Assembly (NCBI GenBank): GCA_963677915.2 | Contig: CAXXGE010000017.1 | Location: 1 to 11,973, forward strand | Source of the DNA: G963677915 sp963677915 | GTDB lineage: Bacteria > Bacillota > Clostridia > Lachnospirales > Vallitaleaceae | Direction of reading: 5' to 3' | Length of the DNA stretch: 11,973 nucleotides | Part shown: positions 1 through 6,176 of the stretch, one piece after another | Layout of the letters: each line of letters starts with the position of its first letter | How positions within the stretch are numbered: the first letter of the stretch is position 1 | Notes under the pieces: model-generated | What the model saw: the letters and a program-made list of their open reading frames with translations, nothing else | Told to the model about the DNA's origin: nothing | Databases searched by the model: none | Position numbers and translations under genes: made by a program

Positions 1-1199
1 ACCTTTCATTGCTTGCGGGCAAACAGGGTGTGGTGACTACGGATGAGGAAGAGATGGCCGCCGTTGCATCGGGCAGACTCAAGCCACTGGATTTCATTAA
101 AAGCAAGATTGCCAGCAGGGACTTGACACCACAGGAAGTCGCCCTTGATCCTTCCGCTGCTTCGGTTGTAGTGACCGATGTAAAAACAGGCGAGGTGAGG
201 GCGCTTGTAAGCTATCCTTCCTATGACAACAACAGACTGGTCAATGATTTTGCCAACAAGGACTACAGTTACTATTACAGCCTTCTGAATGACCCGACGA
301 AACCGTTGTATCCCCGTGCTACGCAAAGCAGGACGGCGCCGGGATCGACATTCAAAATGGTCTCTGCAACAGCGGCATTGGAAGAGGGTGTGGTGGGCAT
401 CAACGAAAAATACATGACGCTTGGCACATATACAAAGATTTGGCCTCCTGCAAAATGCTGGATTGTCGCTTATGGTTCTGTTCATGGTCTGATCAATATA
501 AAAGAGGCAATCATGGATTCCTGCAACTATTTCTTCTATGAAATGGGTTACCGGCTCAGTCAGCTTGAAGATGGGACAAGGGATGACAATAAAGGCATAG
601 CGATTCTGCAGGAATATGCCGGACGTTTCGGTCTGGATTCTAAGACCGGACTCGAGATTCCGGAAAGCGAATCGACACTTGCCGACAACGACTCATCCAG
701 AGCAGCAATCGGTCAGGGAGCCACCACGTTTACACCGGTTCAGATAGCGAGGTATATCAATACGCTGGCAAACGACGGAGAACTCCGGGAACTGAATCTG
801 GTTGACAAGGTGATGGATAAAGAAGGCGTGGTCGTTGAAGAACGCACACCTGCTTTACTTCGTGACAATAACTTCAACCAGAAGAACCTGGATGCCGTGA
901 AAGAAGGCATGTACCTTGTGACACACGGGCCAAACGGTTCGGGTACAAGTACGTTCGGCAAATATCCGGTGGTTATTGCAGGCAAGACCGGGACGGCACA
1001 GGAAAATCCCAATAGGCCTGAACATGCATTATTCGCATCCTATGCACCCTATGATGATCCGGAAGTATCTGTTATTGTCGTGCTTCAGTTTTCCCACTCA
1101 TCATCATATGCTGTAAAGATGGCGGAGAAGGTATACACGACCTATTACGGATTTAGCAGGGAAAAGGCATCCTATTCATCAGGCTATATACTTGAGTAG
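1..1199 (+). CDS. mrdA: Penicillin-binding protein 2 (class B PBP, transpeptidase), 5' truncated by the window
   Basis: This is the C-terminal part of a class B penicillin-binding protein, the DD-transpeptidase that cross-links peptidoglycan outside the cytoplasmic membrane. The reading frame is open to the left window edge, so the N-terminal membrane anchor and most of the pedestal domain lie outside; about 398 residues are visible. The three catalytic motifs are present in order: STFK with the nucleophile serine at codon 345-347, SCN about 58 residues later, and KTGT about 153 residues after that, inside AGKTGTAQ. The PPAKCW segment and the C-terminal KTGTAQENPNRPEHALF stretch are typical of the PBP2/MrdA (elongation) branch. 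The downstream min genes and the SEDS partner gene rodA support an elongasome role over a septal one. The symbol is inferred from motifs and context; PbpA/SpoVD-type paralogues cannot be fully excluded without the N-terminus. Confidence 0.88.
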   Translation, partial: LSLLAGKQGVVTTDEEEMAAVASGRLKPLDFIKSKIASRDLTPQEVALDPSAASVVVTDVKTGEVRALVSYPSYDNNRLVNDFANKDYSYYYSLLNDPTKPLYPRATQSRTAPGSTFKMVSATAALEEGVVGINEKYMTLGTYTKIWPPAKCWIVAYGSVHGLINIKEAIMDSCNYFFYEMGYRLSQLEDGTRDDNKGIAILQEYAGRFGLDSKTGLEIPESESTLADNDSSRAAIGQGATTFTPVQIARYINTLANDGELRELNLVDKVMDKEGVVVEERTPALLRDNNFNQKNLDAVKEGMYLVTHGPNGSGTSTFGKYPVVIAGKTGTAQENPNRPEHALFASYAPYDDPEVSVIVVLQFSHSSSYAVKMAEKVYTTYYGFSREKASYSSGYILE

Positions 1200-1229
1200 A
1201 CTAATTAGAATAGGTGTATACTTTACTAC

Positions 1230-1253
1230 TCTATTTATGTATAATTAAATAGA
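1230..1253 (+). promoter_or_regulatory. Possible minC promoter: TATAAT box inside an 8-bp inverted repeat
   Basis: The 86-base AT-rich gap between the PBP gene and minC contains a perfect TATAAT at 1240-1245. It sits in the 8-base spacer of a perfect inverted repeat, TCTATTTA (1230-1237) and TAAATAGA (1246-1253). A transcript starting near 1252 would have a leader of roughly 34 bases before the minC start. No good -35 hexamer lies 16-18 bases upstream (TATACT at 1217-1222 is the best positioned), so a promoter here would be weak or activator-dependent. The repeat could be an operator, or a chance result of AT-rich composition. Confidence 0.35.
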
Positions 1254-1285
1254 TGTAGTTGCATAAAAACTAGAAGGAGCAATTT

Positions 1286-1951
1286 ATGACAGACTGCGTA
1301 CTCATCAAAGGCAATAAGCATGGATTGAGCATTCAGATGGACCGCAAGGCATCCATGGAAGAGATCAAGGCATCATTGCAGAAGAAACTGGAGGATGGTA
1401 AAGGTTTCTTCGGGAACGCCAAGGTATCCGTCAGCTTTAAAGGACGTGAACTTGCCGCTGATGACAAGGACATATTAACTGAAATCATACGTGAAACCTC
1501 AGATCTCGAAATATTCTGTGTTGTCGATGACAGCGTTCCTGCTGTAAGGGAAATCGAAAAGACAGTTGAAAAGACGATCGAAAAAGTGGTCTTCACGGAC
1601 GATTCCAAATTGATAAAAGGCACTTTGCGTTCGGGTCAGGAGATCCACGCAAAAAAAGATATTGTGGTGTTTGGCGATGTGAATCCCGGAGCGAAAGTCT
1701 CCGCTGGCGGCAATATCATTATTCTAGGCAGCCTTAAAGGTCAGGTGCATGCCGGATTCGGCGGGGCAGCTGATGCTGTCGTGTTCGCACTGGACATGAA
1801 GCCGACCCAGATTAGAATCGGCAACGTGATAGCCAGGTCACCGGACAAGATTGACAAGAAAAAGACAGTGCCTCACGTGGCATTTGTTGAAGAAGAAGCC
1901 ATTGTGCTCGAACCATACAAGACCAACATTTTTACATCTATAAACAATTAA
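1286..1951 (+). CDS. minC: Septum site-determining protein MinC
   Basis: MinC inhibits FtsZ assembly away from midcell and is recruited to the membrane by MinD. The 221-residue length is normal for the family. Residues 1-100 form the divergent N-terminal FtsZ-inhibiting domain, ending in a charged linker (EKTVEKTIEK, 91-100). The C-terminal beta-helix domain starts near residue 108, carries the MinD-binding RSGQ motif at 115-118 and shows the glycine-rich turns expected (GDVNPGA, GGNIIILG, GSLKGQVHAG). The start is set by AAGGAG at 1274-1279, six bases before the ATG. It is the first gene of the minC-minD-minE-rodA-mgsA run and lies 33 bases upstream of minD. Identification is secure from the C-terminal domain and from its neighbours. 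Confidence 0.96.
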   Translation: MTDCVLIKGNKHGLSIQMDRKASMEEIKASLQKKLEDGKGFFGNAKVSVSFKGRELAADDKDILTEIIRETSDLEIFCVVDDSVPAVREIEKTVEKTIEKVVFTDDSKLIKGTLRSGQEIHAKKDIVVFGDVNPGAKVSAGGNIIILGSLKGQVHAGFGGAADAVVFALDMKPTQIRIGNVIARSPDKIDKKKTVPHVAFVEEEAIVLEPYKTNIFTSINN

Positions 1952-1972
1952 TAGACACATTTCATATTGAAA

Positions 1973-1977
1973 AGGGG
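1973..1977 (+). promoter_or_regulatory. Ribosome binding site that fixes the minD start
   Basis: AGGGG lies seven bases before the ATG at 1985. An in-frame TTG at 1967 would add six residues but sits upstream of this site, and the ATG yields the usual MinD N-terminus (MSEVIVITSGKGG). Confidence 0.7.
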
Positions 1978-1984
1978 TAAAGAC

Positions 1985-2779
1985 ATGAGTGAAGTTATCG
2001 TAATTACTTCAGGAAAAGGCGGCGTCGGCAAAACGACTGCCACTGCTAATATCGGAACAGGACTGGCAATGCTGGGCAAGAAAGTCGTTCTGCTTGATGG
2101 TGACATAGGCCTTAGGAATCTGGACGTCGTCATGGGGCTTGAAAACAGAATCGTCTACAATCTGGTGGATGTCATTGAAGAAAACTGCAGACTGAAGCAG
2201 GCACTAATAAGGGATAAGAAGAATCCTGGACTGTATCTTTTGCCGGCAGCGCAGACAAAAGACAAGGATGCTGTTACACCTGAACAAATGAAGGACCTGA
2301 CCAATATGCTCAGGGAAGAGTTTGATTATGTTATTGTCGATTGCCCGGCGGGAATTGAACAGGGTTTCAAGAATGCGATTGCGGGTGCAGACAGGGCGAT
2401 TGTCGTAACAACACCTGAAGTTTCAGCTGTACGTGATGCAGACAGAATCATCGGACTGTTGGAGGCCAACGATCTCAGGCATCCAAAGCTGATTGTCAAC
2501 CGAATCAGAAAAGATATGGTAAAGAGAGGGGATATGATGTCTTCGGATGATGTGCTGGATATTCTGGCGGTAGACCTGATTGGTATCATCCCGGATGATG
2601 AAAAGATTGTCATCTCCACGAATAACGGCGAACCGCTTGTGGCAAACCAGGCAGTGCCTACCGGAAAATATTTCATGGACATCTGCAAACGGATAACGGG
2701 TGAGGATGTACCTTTTGAAGATGCAAACAACAACAATTTCCTTGTGAAACTGAAAAGCATCATGGGATTTGCAGAGTAG
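1985..2779 (+). CDS. minD: Septum site-determining ATPase MinD
   Basis: MinD is the membrane-bound ATPase of the Min system; its ATP dimer binds the membrane, recruits MinC and is released by MinE. The 264-residue product is of standard length. It has the deviant Walker A motif GKGGVGKTT with the signature lysine K11 and the P-loop lysine K16, switch I LDGDIGLRNLD (about 37-47), and switch II/Walker B VDCPAGIE with D119. The C-terminus ends in a short amphipathic helix (FLVKLKSIMGF, about 252-262), the membrane-targeting sequence. All residues needed for ATP hydrolysis and membrane cycling appear intact. The gene is preceded by minC and followed after 14 bases by minE, consistent with co-transcription. 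Confidence 0.97.
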   Translation: MSEVIVITSGKGGVGKTTATANIGTGLAMLGKKVVLLDGDIGLRNLDVVMGLENRIVYNLVDVIEENCRLKQALIRDKKNPGLYLLPAAQTKDKDAVTPEQMKDLTNMLREEFDYVIVDCPAGIEQGFKNAIAGADRAIVVTTPEVSAVRDADRIIGLLEANDLRHPKLIVNRIRKDMVKRGDMMSSDDVLDILAVDLIGIIPDDEKIVISTNNGEPLVANQAVPTGKYFMDICKRITGEDVPFEDANNNNFLVKLKSIMGFAE

Positions 2780-2793
2780 AAGGGAGACTGGAC

Positions 2794-3063
2794 ATGGGAA
2801 TATTTTCAAGAAGAACGAAATCGAAATCTGTAGCAAAGGACCGGTTGAAACTGGTGCTTGTTCACGATAGAGCCAACTGTTCGTCAGAATTGCTGGACAG
2901 GATGAGGAAGGACATAATTGCAGTCATTAACAGATATATGGAAGTGGATGAATCCGGAATTGATATCAATATCGGGACAGCCAACTCAGACTGTGACAAT
3001 GGAACGGTCCCTGCGCTTTATGCGAACATTCCAATAAAGAATATGAAAAGGTCTGGAAGATAA
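2794..3063 (+). CDS. minE: Cell division topological specificity factor MinE
   Basis: MinE stimulates the MinD ATPase and drives Min protein patterning, confining MinC activity to the poles. The 89-residue product has the family layout: a short N-terminal membrane-binding stretch (MGIFSRR), the anti-MinCD helix with KDRLKLVLVHDR (about 16-27), and a C-terminal topological domain beginning RKDIIAVINRYMEVD. Its start is supported by AAGGGAG at 2780-2786, seven bases before the ATG. The stop is only three bases from the rodA start, suggesting translational coupling. Having MinE together with a DivIVA gene about 7 kb downstream is notable because the two are alternative topological factors in the classic E. 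coli and B. subtilis models. Confidence 0.95.
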   Translation: MGIFSRRTKSKSVAKDRLKLVLVHDRANCSSELLDRMRKDIIAVINRYMEVDESGIDINIGTANSDCDNGTVPALYANIPIKNMKRSGR

Positions 3064-3066
3064 AAA

Positions 3067-4233
3067 ATGTTTAAGGACATCAGGCTGCGCTATTTCGACT
3101 TGCTGACAGTCTTGCTGGTTATAGCTTTGGGAATAGCAGGCATTGTTGCAATAGGCAGCGCTACAAGAATAAACAGCCCAAGCGGTACGGATTTCTTTGC
3201 CAACAAGCAGACGATTGGCTTGATCATTGGATTCGTATCGATGTTGATCGTTTCGGTCATAGACTACAGATTGATTGGAAAGTTTTTTTGGGCCATCTAT
3301 ATTTTGAATATCGTTCTACTTGTAGCTGTCCTTTTCGCAGGGGTTACAACAAACAACTCCACAAGATGGATTCAAATCGGATCATTCACGGTCCAGCCAA
3401 GTGAGTTTGCCAAGCTGTTCACGATCATTGTCATGGCGAAGTTGATGGATATGTTCAAGGAACGCATCAATAAGCCGTTTATTCTCCTGCCTATGCTTGC
3501 TGTACTGGCGATGCCGATTGTTTTTATTGTATTGCAGCCGGATTTATCCACCAGTTTGGTAGTATTGGGACTCATCGCTATCCTGCTTTATGTAGGGGGA
3601 TTAAGCTATAAATATATTATTGCATTATTGATTATTACAATACCGACCTCGCTTTATGGATTCTGGTACATACAGCAGCCGGATCAAACCCTGCTTGAGG
3701 ACTATCAGAAGACGAGAATCATGTCCCTGATAAGGCCGGAAGACTATGACAGCAATGTTCTGTGGCAAACGAACAATTCAATTCAGGCGATAGGTTCAGG
3801 GCAGTTTTCCGGCAAAGGGCTGTATATGGGGAAGATCAACCAGTACGATTACCTGCCAGAACCGCAGACGGATTTTATATTTTCAATTATTGGAGAAGAG
3901 TTTGGGTTTGTTGGCTGCGTGACAATAATAGTTTTGATGTTTCTGCTCATCACGAGATTGCTCTGGATTGCTTTCCGATCTGAAGATAGACTTGGCAGGT
4001 TGATAGCAACAGGCATGGCAACTGTTTTGGGAATGCAGACATTTATCAATATTGGCGTAGCAACAGGTATTCTTCCCAACACCGGCATACCACTTCCTTT
4101 TGTCAGCTACGGGCTTAGTGCATTGGTAACAAACCTGACAGGCATCGGCATCGTCTTGAATATTGGCATGCATAGAAAAACGAAAAATGAAAAAAGGGGG
4201 CAGCCAGATGAATATTGGTTTGGTAGCGCATGA
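3067..4233 (+). CDS. rodA: SEDS-family peptidoglycan glycosyltransferase RodA
   Basis: RodA polymerises glycan strands from lipid II during side-wall growth, in complex with a class B PBP. The 388-residue protein is rich in hydrophobic segments, consistent with the ten-helix SEDS fold. Family signatures are visible: TRWIQIG and VQPSEFAK (about 99-116), QPDLSTSLV (158-166), AIGSGQFSGKG (241-251), and PQTDFIFSIIGEEFGF (266-281), which includes the conserved functional aspartate D269. The late motif GILPNTGIPLPFVSYG is present, but the usual SYGGS reads SYGLS at 347-351. No strong ribosome binding site is seen (GGAAGA at 3055-3060 is the best), fitting coupling to minE. Its end overlaps the next gene by 26 bases. 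FtsW is the alternative, but the min/PBP2 context and the TDFIF segment favour RodA. Confidence 0.9.
   Translation: MFKDIRLRYFDLLTVLLVIALGIAGIVAIGSATRINSPSGTDFFANKQTIGLIIGFVSMLIVSVIDYRLIGKFFWAIYILNIVLLVAVLFAGVTTNNSTRWIQIGSFTVQPSEFAKLFTIIVMAKLMDMFKERINKPFILLPMLAVLAMPIVFIVLQPDLSTSLVVLGLIAILLYVGGLSYKYIIALLIITIPTSLYGFWYIQQPDQTLLEDYQKTRIMSLIRPEDYDSNVLWQTNNSIQAIGSGQFSGKGLYMGKINQYDYLPEPQTDFIFSIIGEEFGFVGCVTIIVLMFLLITRLLWIAFRSEDRLGRLIATGMATVLGMQTFINIGVATGILPNTGIPLPFVSYGLSALVTNLTGIGIVLNIGMHRKTKNEKRGQPDEYWFGSA
4196..4200 (+). promoter_or_regulatory. Ribosome binding site that fixes the mgsA-like start
   Basis: A run of five G (in AAAAAGGGGG) inside the end of rodA lies seven bases before the ATG at 4208. 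This supports that ATG over an in-frame ATG at 4163, which would add a lysine-rich extension not expected in short Gram-positive MgsA proteins. Confidence 0.7.
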
Positions 4234-4600
4234 TAACAAAAAGAAGTTAATGCAGAATTTCTGTATTGCTTACAGAAACATATTGAGCAAGCATGATTTG
4301 TACGCAACAGGTACGACAGGAAGATTGATAGAAGAAGTGACCAATTTGGATATCAATAAGTATTTGGCTGGACACGTCGGCGGCCAGCAGCAACTGGGAT
4401 CACAGATAGCCCATAATCAAATTGATATGGTGATTTTCCTGAGGGACCCTTTGACTGCCAAGGAGCACGAACCTGAGCCGGCATCGGTCATCAGGCTCTG
4501 CGACATTCACAACATACCGATCGCGACCAATCTGGCAACTGCCGAGCTGCTGATCAAAGCACTAGAGCGCGGCGATCTTGAATGGCGTAATCTGATTTGA
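4208..4600 (+). CDS. mgsA: Methylglyoxal synthase-like protein lacking the catalytic aspartate
   Basis: The 130-residue product has the methylglyoxal synthase (MgsA) fold, whose classic members convert dihydroxyacetone phosphate to methylglyoxal and phosphate. It keeps IGLVAHD (D9), the phosphate-site lysine K12, YATGTTG (32-38), the RDPL aspartate D80, H87, and the NLATAE region (108-113). The core active-site loop is altered. The family SGPxGGDQQ reads AGHVGGQQQ at 54-62, so the catalytic base (Asp71 in E. coli numbering) is Gln60 and the phosphate-binding serine (Ser65) is Ala54; Asp101 is replaced by Glu90. From known mutagenesis of the E. coli enzyme, loss of Asp71 should abolish or badly damage catalysis. 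The protein may be a non-catalytic phosphate-ligand sensor or have a changed reaction. It is the last gene before the terminator and overlaps rodA by 26 bases. Confidence 0.85.
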   Translation: MNIGLVAHDNKKKLMQNFCIAYRNILSKHDLYATGTTGRLIEEVTNLDINKYLAGHVGGQQQLGSQIAHNQIDMVIFLRDPLTAKEHEPEPASVIRLCDIHNIPIATNLATAELLIKALERGDLEWRNLI

Positions 4601-4625
4601 TTCGAGATAATATTGGGCATTATTA

Positions 4626-4653
4626 AAGGGACATTTCGCTGGAAATGTCCCTT
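4626..4653. terminator. Hairpin terminator between convergent genes, probably bidirectional
   Basis: A perfect 12-bp stem (4626-4637 paired with 4642-4653, arm AAGGGACATTTC) closes a GCTG loop. It lies 25 bases after the mgsA-like stop and 24 bases beyond the stop of the convergent - strand gene. The + strand tail is GATTTCT and the - strand tail reads TAATAAT, so both U-tracts are short. The stem is strong enough to act in both directions, closing the min-rodA operon and the P-loop gene. Confidence 0.85.
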
Positions 4654-4677
4654 GATTTCTAGTTCAATACTTTATAT

Positions 4678-5097
4678 TCACGCTTTAACCATAAAATCCT
4701 GCAAGAAAGCCGGGAGTGCGTTAGCATCGGCGTTAATGCTGAACACAAAACGCACATCAAATTTATCGGATAATACTTTGAGCTTCTTGAAAAGTTCGCC
4801 GGATTCTGTAATTGTATCTATATGGGCTTGCTTCAGGATGCCGTCAGCGTATATTTCGCTAATGTCATTGTCTTCGGAGAGTATGCCGCACATGAAACCA
4901 AAAAATTCATGAGGTTCGTCAATCATATAATCGGAAATGTTAATATAACGGATCTCGTGTCTTAAATCATACATATGGCTTGAATCCAAATCAACGTAAA
5001 CGATATGTCCCTTTGTTGTTTTTAGGCTTGCATTGGCCAGGGCAATCAGTTCCTTGGTCTTGCCTTCTCCAATATCGCCTGTCACTAATCTTATCAT
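4678..5097 (-). CDS. Small P-loop NTPase of unknown function
   Basis: This 139-residue protein has a clear Walker A motif right at its N-terminus, GDIGEGKT (7-14, lysine K13), preceded by a beta strand (MIRLVT). A plausible Walker B-like strand is EIYADG (81-86, D85), and a later strand FVFSIN (117-122) resembles the sensor-type strand of RecA/ASCE folds. There is no membrane segment, signal peptide or DNA-binding domain; the protein is essentially one compact nucleotide-binding domain. It resembles short Clostridia proteins sometimes loosely labelled twitching motility or PilT-like ATPases, but nothing in it shows pilus function. The ATG at 5095-5097 is chosen because GGAGGAG lies six bases upstream; an upstream in-frame ATG would put that site inside the gene. 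It is the only - strand gene here. Confidence 0.85.
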   Translation of the reverse strand: MIRLVTGDIGEGKTKELIALANASLKTTKGHIVYVDLDSSHMYDLRHEIRYINISDYMIDEPHEFFGFMCGILSEDNDISEIYADGILKQAHIDTITESGELFKKLKVLSDKFDVRFVFSINADANALPAFLQDFMVKA

Positions 5098-5103
5098 GGC
5101 AAT

Positions 5104-5110
5104 CTCCTCC
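5104..5110 (-). promoter_or_regulatory. Ribosome binding site that fixes the P-loop gene start
   Basis: GGAGGAG on the - strand lies six bases before the ATG at 5095-5097. It excludes a longer form starting at 5136, which would begin upstream of this near-perfect site. Confidence 0.85.
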
Positions 5111-5200
5111 TTGATTGGATAATCAACTGTTGTCAAAAAGCTATACTTAATATATTCTATAATGCTATCGCCAATCCTTTTTTTTATTTGGCAATTGTGA

Positions 5201-5206
5201 TAAAAT
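5201..5206 (+). promoter_or_regulatory. Putative extended -10 promoter for the radical SAM-to-lspA operon
   Basis: TAAAAT at 5201-5206 is preceded at the correct spacing by TG (5198-5199), matching an extended -10 element (TGnTAtAAT, one mismatch in the hexamer). The region 17 bases upstream is a T-run (5178-5185), giving only a weak -35. Transcription from here would leave a leader of about 19 bases. It is the last intergenic space before a run of nine genes with gaps of at most 14 bases. A second perfect TATAAT at 5158-5163 is an alternative. Confidence 0.4.
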
Positions 5207-5231
5207 TGATGCGGATGGAGGGCGTGTTGAT

Positions 5232-6176
5232 GTGAATAAGCTCTATTTCAGCTATTCTGATTATTTGAAAAAGAAATACGGCAGGAAAGTCTACAAGATA
5301 CCTGTCCATATGCCCCTCGGATGCCCCAACAGAGACGGCAGTAAAGGTCTTGGCGGCTGTACCTTCTGCAGTGAGAAGGGAACGGCTTTTGAAACTGAGA
5401 CAAAAAACCGTTCTATTGCTGAACAGGTGTCGGCTTTGACAGGGAAAATAGGGAAACGCTATGGCGCAGACGCCTTTATCATCTATTTCCAAAACTATAC
5501 TAATACCTATCTGCCATTAAGCGATTTCAGAAAGATGCTGGTTGAGTCGGTCTGTGACGACCGTATTGTTGAAGTCTGCATATCGACACGGCCGGACTGC
5601 ATTGACACCGGCTATATGGAAGCCATGTCGGCGTTCAGGGAAAGTTCAGGGTTGGAGGTTTCCTTGGAATTCGGACTTCAGACGACCAATGAAGAGACAC
5701 TGAAAAAAATCAACCGTGGCCATGATGTTGAAGCGTATGTCCGTGCCATGGAATTGGCAAGGGAATTCAGAATACCGGTCACAACGCATCTTATCCTTAA
5801 TTTCCCCTGGGATACAACGGACGATGTGGAGGATATGGCCCGCCTTATGAACCGTTGCGGCAGTGAGGTTGTTAAGCTGCACAGCTTGTATATTGCCAAG
5901 GGAACGGTAATGGCGGATCAATTTGAAGCCAGGGAGTTTGATATGATTACTATGGATGCGTATGTAGCCAGAGTTGCACGATTTCTTGCGCTGCTTGAAG
6001 CCAGGATTGCGGTTGCCAGACTTGTCTCCAGGATACCTGCGCAGGACTCGGTGTTCAGCAATTGGGGCCGGAGCTGGTGGGTTATACAGGATGCCATTAT
6101 AGAATATATGAGAGAAAGGCAATGGGTTCAAGGTTGCCTTGTGGGTGGAGGAAGGAACGTTGAAGAATACGAATGA
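5232..6176 (+). CDS. Radical SAM protein of the YhcC/YtqA (TIGR01212) family
   Basis: The 314-residue protein matches the YhcC (E. coli)/YtqA (B. subtilis) radical SAM family, related in its core to Elp3; the physiological reaction is not established. The family 4Fe-4S site CPNRDGxxGxGGCTFC is intact (C31, C43, C46), with the long spacing normal for this family. STRPDCI, LEFGLQTTNEETLKKINRGHD and KLHSLYIAKGT are further signatures. The C-terminal FSNWGRSWW...QG block also fits. One motif is odd: where relatives have a GLPGE-type strand end, this protein has NFPWD in HLILNFPWDTTDD. The start is GTG at 5232, nine bases after GGAGGG (5217-5222); the ATG two bases earlier is immediately followed by a stop. 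The last 17 bases overlap the next gene. Confidence 0.9.
   Translation: MNKLYFSYSDYLKKKYGRKVYKIPVHMPLGCPNRDGSKGLGGCTFCSEKGTAFETETKNRSIAEQVSALTGKIGKRYGADAFIIYFQNYTNTYLPLSDFRKMLVESVCDDRIVEVCISTRPDCIDTGYMEAMSAFRESSGLEVSLEFGLQTTNEETLKKINRGHDVEAYVRAMELAREFRIPVTTHLILNFPWDTTDDVEDMARLMNRCGSEVVKLHSLYIAKGTVMADQFEAREFDMITMDAYVARVARFLALLEARIAVARLVSRIPAQDSVFSNWGRSWWVIQDAIIEYMRERQWVQGCLVGGGRNVEEYE
6147..6155 (+). promoter_or_regulatory. Ribosome binding site supporting a TTG start for the HlyD-like gene
   Basis: GGAGGAAGG inside the 3' end of the radical SAM gene places TTG at 6160-6162 at good distance (8 bases from GGAGG). No in-frame ATG occurs before the membrane segment. The TTG at 6139 and GTG at 6145 lie upstream of or against this site and are less likely. 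Confidence 0.65.

Noticed and set aside
1967..1984. Upstream TTG start for minD
   Set aside because: It lies before the AGGGG ribosome binding site and adds residues absent from normal MinD N-termini.
4613..4912. Open frame on the + strand opposite the P-loop gene
   Set aside because: It starts ahead of the terminator hairpin, runs through it, and is antisense to a - strand gene with a good ribosome binding site and a Walker A motif.
5131..5136. A perfect TTGACA on the - strand upstream of the P-loop gene
   Set aside because: No -10-like hexamer lies 16-18 bases downstream of it on the - strand, and the position falls close to the ribosome binding site, so I do not call a promoter from it.
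5170..5192. GCCAA ... TTGGC inverted repeat around a T-run in the divergent spacer
   Set aside because: Only five base pairs with a 13-base loop, and the T-run lies in the loop, not after the stem; not credible as a terminator or riboswitch.
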